This document shows, in pieces, positions 62,822-64,000 of a stretch of DNA of 64,000 bases. Both the position numbers and the translations under genes were made by a program. The notes under the pieces were generated by a model that ran no database searches, was not told where the DNA came from, and was given only the letters and a program-made list of their open reading frames with translations. Every line of letters begins with the position of its first letter. The stretch's first letter is position 1. The stretch comes from Zeus faber (taxonomy: Eukaryota > Chordata > Actinopteri > Zeiformes > Zeidae). The stretch is from the NCBI GenBank assembly GCA_960531495.1, contig OY482848.1, forward strand, positions 27,406,343 through 27,470,342. Direction: 5' to 3'.

Positions 62822-62855
62822 CCTCCACCGGCTGCGGTGCCTGCAGACTGTCTGT
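62822..62855 (-). CDS. pkn1: Possible small pkn1 exon upstream of exon A
   Basis: A donor GAGG|GTGAGT at 62822/62821 has the phase (1) that exon A needs. In frame upstream it reads TDSLQAPQPVEG, comparable to the variable HR1b-HR1c linker of PKN1. Acceptor candidates are CAG at 62841 (19-nt exon) or CAG at 62856 (34-nt exon). Plausible but short. Confidence 0.4.
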
Positions 62856-62921
62856 CTGTGTACACTACACACACCACTGGGCCTGTGTGTGTGTGGGTAG
62901 GTACAGGCAGGGAAGAAGTGA

Positions 62922-62950
62922 AAGGAGAGAGAGAGAGCGAGAGCGAGAGC

Positions 62951-62982
<32 letters not shown>

Positions 62983-62985
62983 GAA
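62922..62985. repeat. GA repeat with CG interruptions
   Basis: AGAGAGCGAGAG-type units over about 60 bases. Confidence 0.85.
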
Positions 62986-63304
62986 TTCCTTTGGCGGGAG
63001 ATGAGTGAATTTATGCCCAAAGTAAAAGAGACGGTGTAACAAAAGAAGAATAAAGAGTGTGTTGGGTCCAGAAGGAGAACAGAAACTCAGACAAACTGCT
63101 TCTGTGTTTACTCTCTGGTTTGAAACTGGACTAGTACCAAGTCCACAAGTACCACTAGGTGTGTAAGAGGGGGTTAAAAAAAACTGGAAAATCTGCTGCC
63201 ACCACATTTCAATCTTTAGCATAGGCGTTATGAAAGATAAAGTATTAATCTCTATTTCAAAGTAAGCCATTTCACTCTTGGACACTCAACTTTCAGGTTA
63301 AATC

Positions 63305-63688
63305 ATATGGGGGTGGTTTCACGGACACAGGTTGGGCCTAATCTTATAGACTCAACTTTTACTCACACTTTTTATCTGACTCACTGAAATGGCCTCTCTC
63401 AGTCATGGCTTAAAATAATCCCAGACTTGCCGTGGTCTTGGTAAAAAAAATTAAGTGATTTCCAGAAGGAAGATTAGAGCAAACCTAGGTTCAAGTGAAG
63501 GTTTAAATCAAACCTGGCCAGACAGAATTAGCCAACTAGCCGATTACCTTAGTCTGGGACTTCATAATCTAAAAATAATTCATCTTAAATTAAGCAATGT
63601 CTCAGAAAGGCATTTTTTAAATTCTGGATTAATTTAAGTAGGATTATCTTAGTCCTGACTGAGATTAAACCCCTGCAAAACCGCCCCA
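63305..63688. mobile_element. MITE with TATGGGGGTGG / CCGCCCCAT ends
   Basis: The inverted ends TATGGGGGTGGTTT and AAAACCGCCCCATG enclose a non-coding body with CTTAGTCTGGGACT and GATTATCTTAGTCCTGACTG, a familiar teleost MITE. A partial copy lies at 55480-55640. Confidence 0.65.
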
Positions 63689-64000
63689 TGATAACATAAT
63701 GATGATGACATCGGACCAAAAAAAAAAAAAAGGAATCTCATTCTTAAATTGAAAAACATTGTTAAATATTAATTTCATGTTCATTGACCTATACAAATAG
63801 TAGACCCAGCCAGTCTACTAAATTCCTATAAGATGACTTGAAGACAGTTTGGGATATCAGACAACCGTTCTCACAATAAAATTTTACTGCCGCATTATTC
63901 ACGGAGCTGCTTCATTCTGGGAACGTCTTCTATATGCCTGCACGCATGCAGCTGTTTTCAGAAAAATCAAATTTTCACGCCAGTGTTCCAGGCCGGGTTC
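63689..64000. other. Right edge of the window, no exon seen
   Basis: Presumed pkn1 intron. No HR1 coding sequence was recognised on the minus strand. Confidence 0.4.

Overview
This is a piece of a vertebrate nuclear genome, almost certainly a ray-finned (teleost) fish. Genes are split into many small exons with GT-AG introns. The introns are full of long CA/TG microsatellites, and the mobile elements are of kinds typical of fish: Tc1-like, hAT, BEL/Pao, L2-like and other LINEs, and short MITEs. All three recognised protein genes lie on the minus strand, so transcription runs from high to low coordinates.

Layout. (1) About 95-4545: the first coding exon of a class II non-muscle/smooth myosin heavy chain (MYH9-like), with a probable GC-rich promoter and non-coding exon near 4.4-4.5 kb. 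The rest of the gene lies left of the window. (2) About 4.5-21.9 kb: a mainly non-coding interval with a Tc1-like element, an interrupted LINE, an intact tRNA-Asn(GUU) gene, a second Tc1-like element on the minus strand, and one unrecognised exon-like block near 11.0 kb. (3) 21.9-46.08 kb: a complete 11-exon map2k7 (MKK7) gene. Its joined reading frame is 1266 nt (421 residues), and every exon junction keeps frame. The 11.5-kb intron between exons 5 and 6 holds a nested pile of mobile elements: a decayed BEL/Pao fossil, two hAT-type insertions, a Tc1-like element inside one of them, and a SINE-like repeat. (4) 46.1-49 kb: a 2.9-kb gap with the map2k7 CpG-rich promoter and the 3' flank of the next gene. 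(5) 48.97 kb to beyond 62.2 kb: eighteen exons of pkn1 (protein kinase N1). They run from the third HR1 repeat through the C2-like region and the AGC kinase domain to the stop. The 5' exons (first two HR1 repeats and start) were not found and probably lie right of the window.

Both complete or near-complete genes encode signalling kinases. MKK7 is the dual-specificity kinase that activates JNK. PKN1 is a Rho/Rac effector kinase of the AGC group. They sit head to tail, 2.9 kb apart, but nothing here shows that they are co-regulated.

I saw no new enzymatic or defence system. The most unusual features are structural. A pkn1 intron holds an inverted, nearly identical copy of a downstream pkn1 exon together with its splice acceptor. 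Several pkn1 splice sites are built into or directly beside long TG/CA or TTTC microsatellites. An element with an internal degenerate minisatellite recurs five times inside pkn1. Exon boundaries were read by eye from splice consensus and protein similarity held in memory; no database or alignment program was used.
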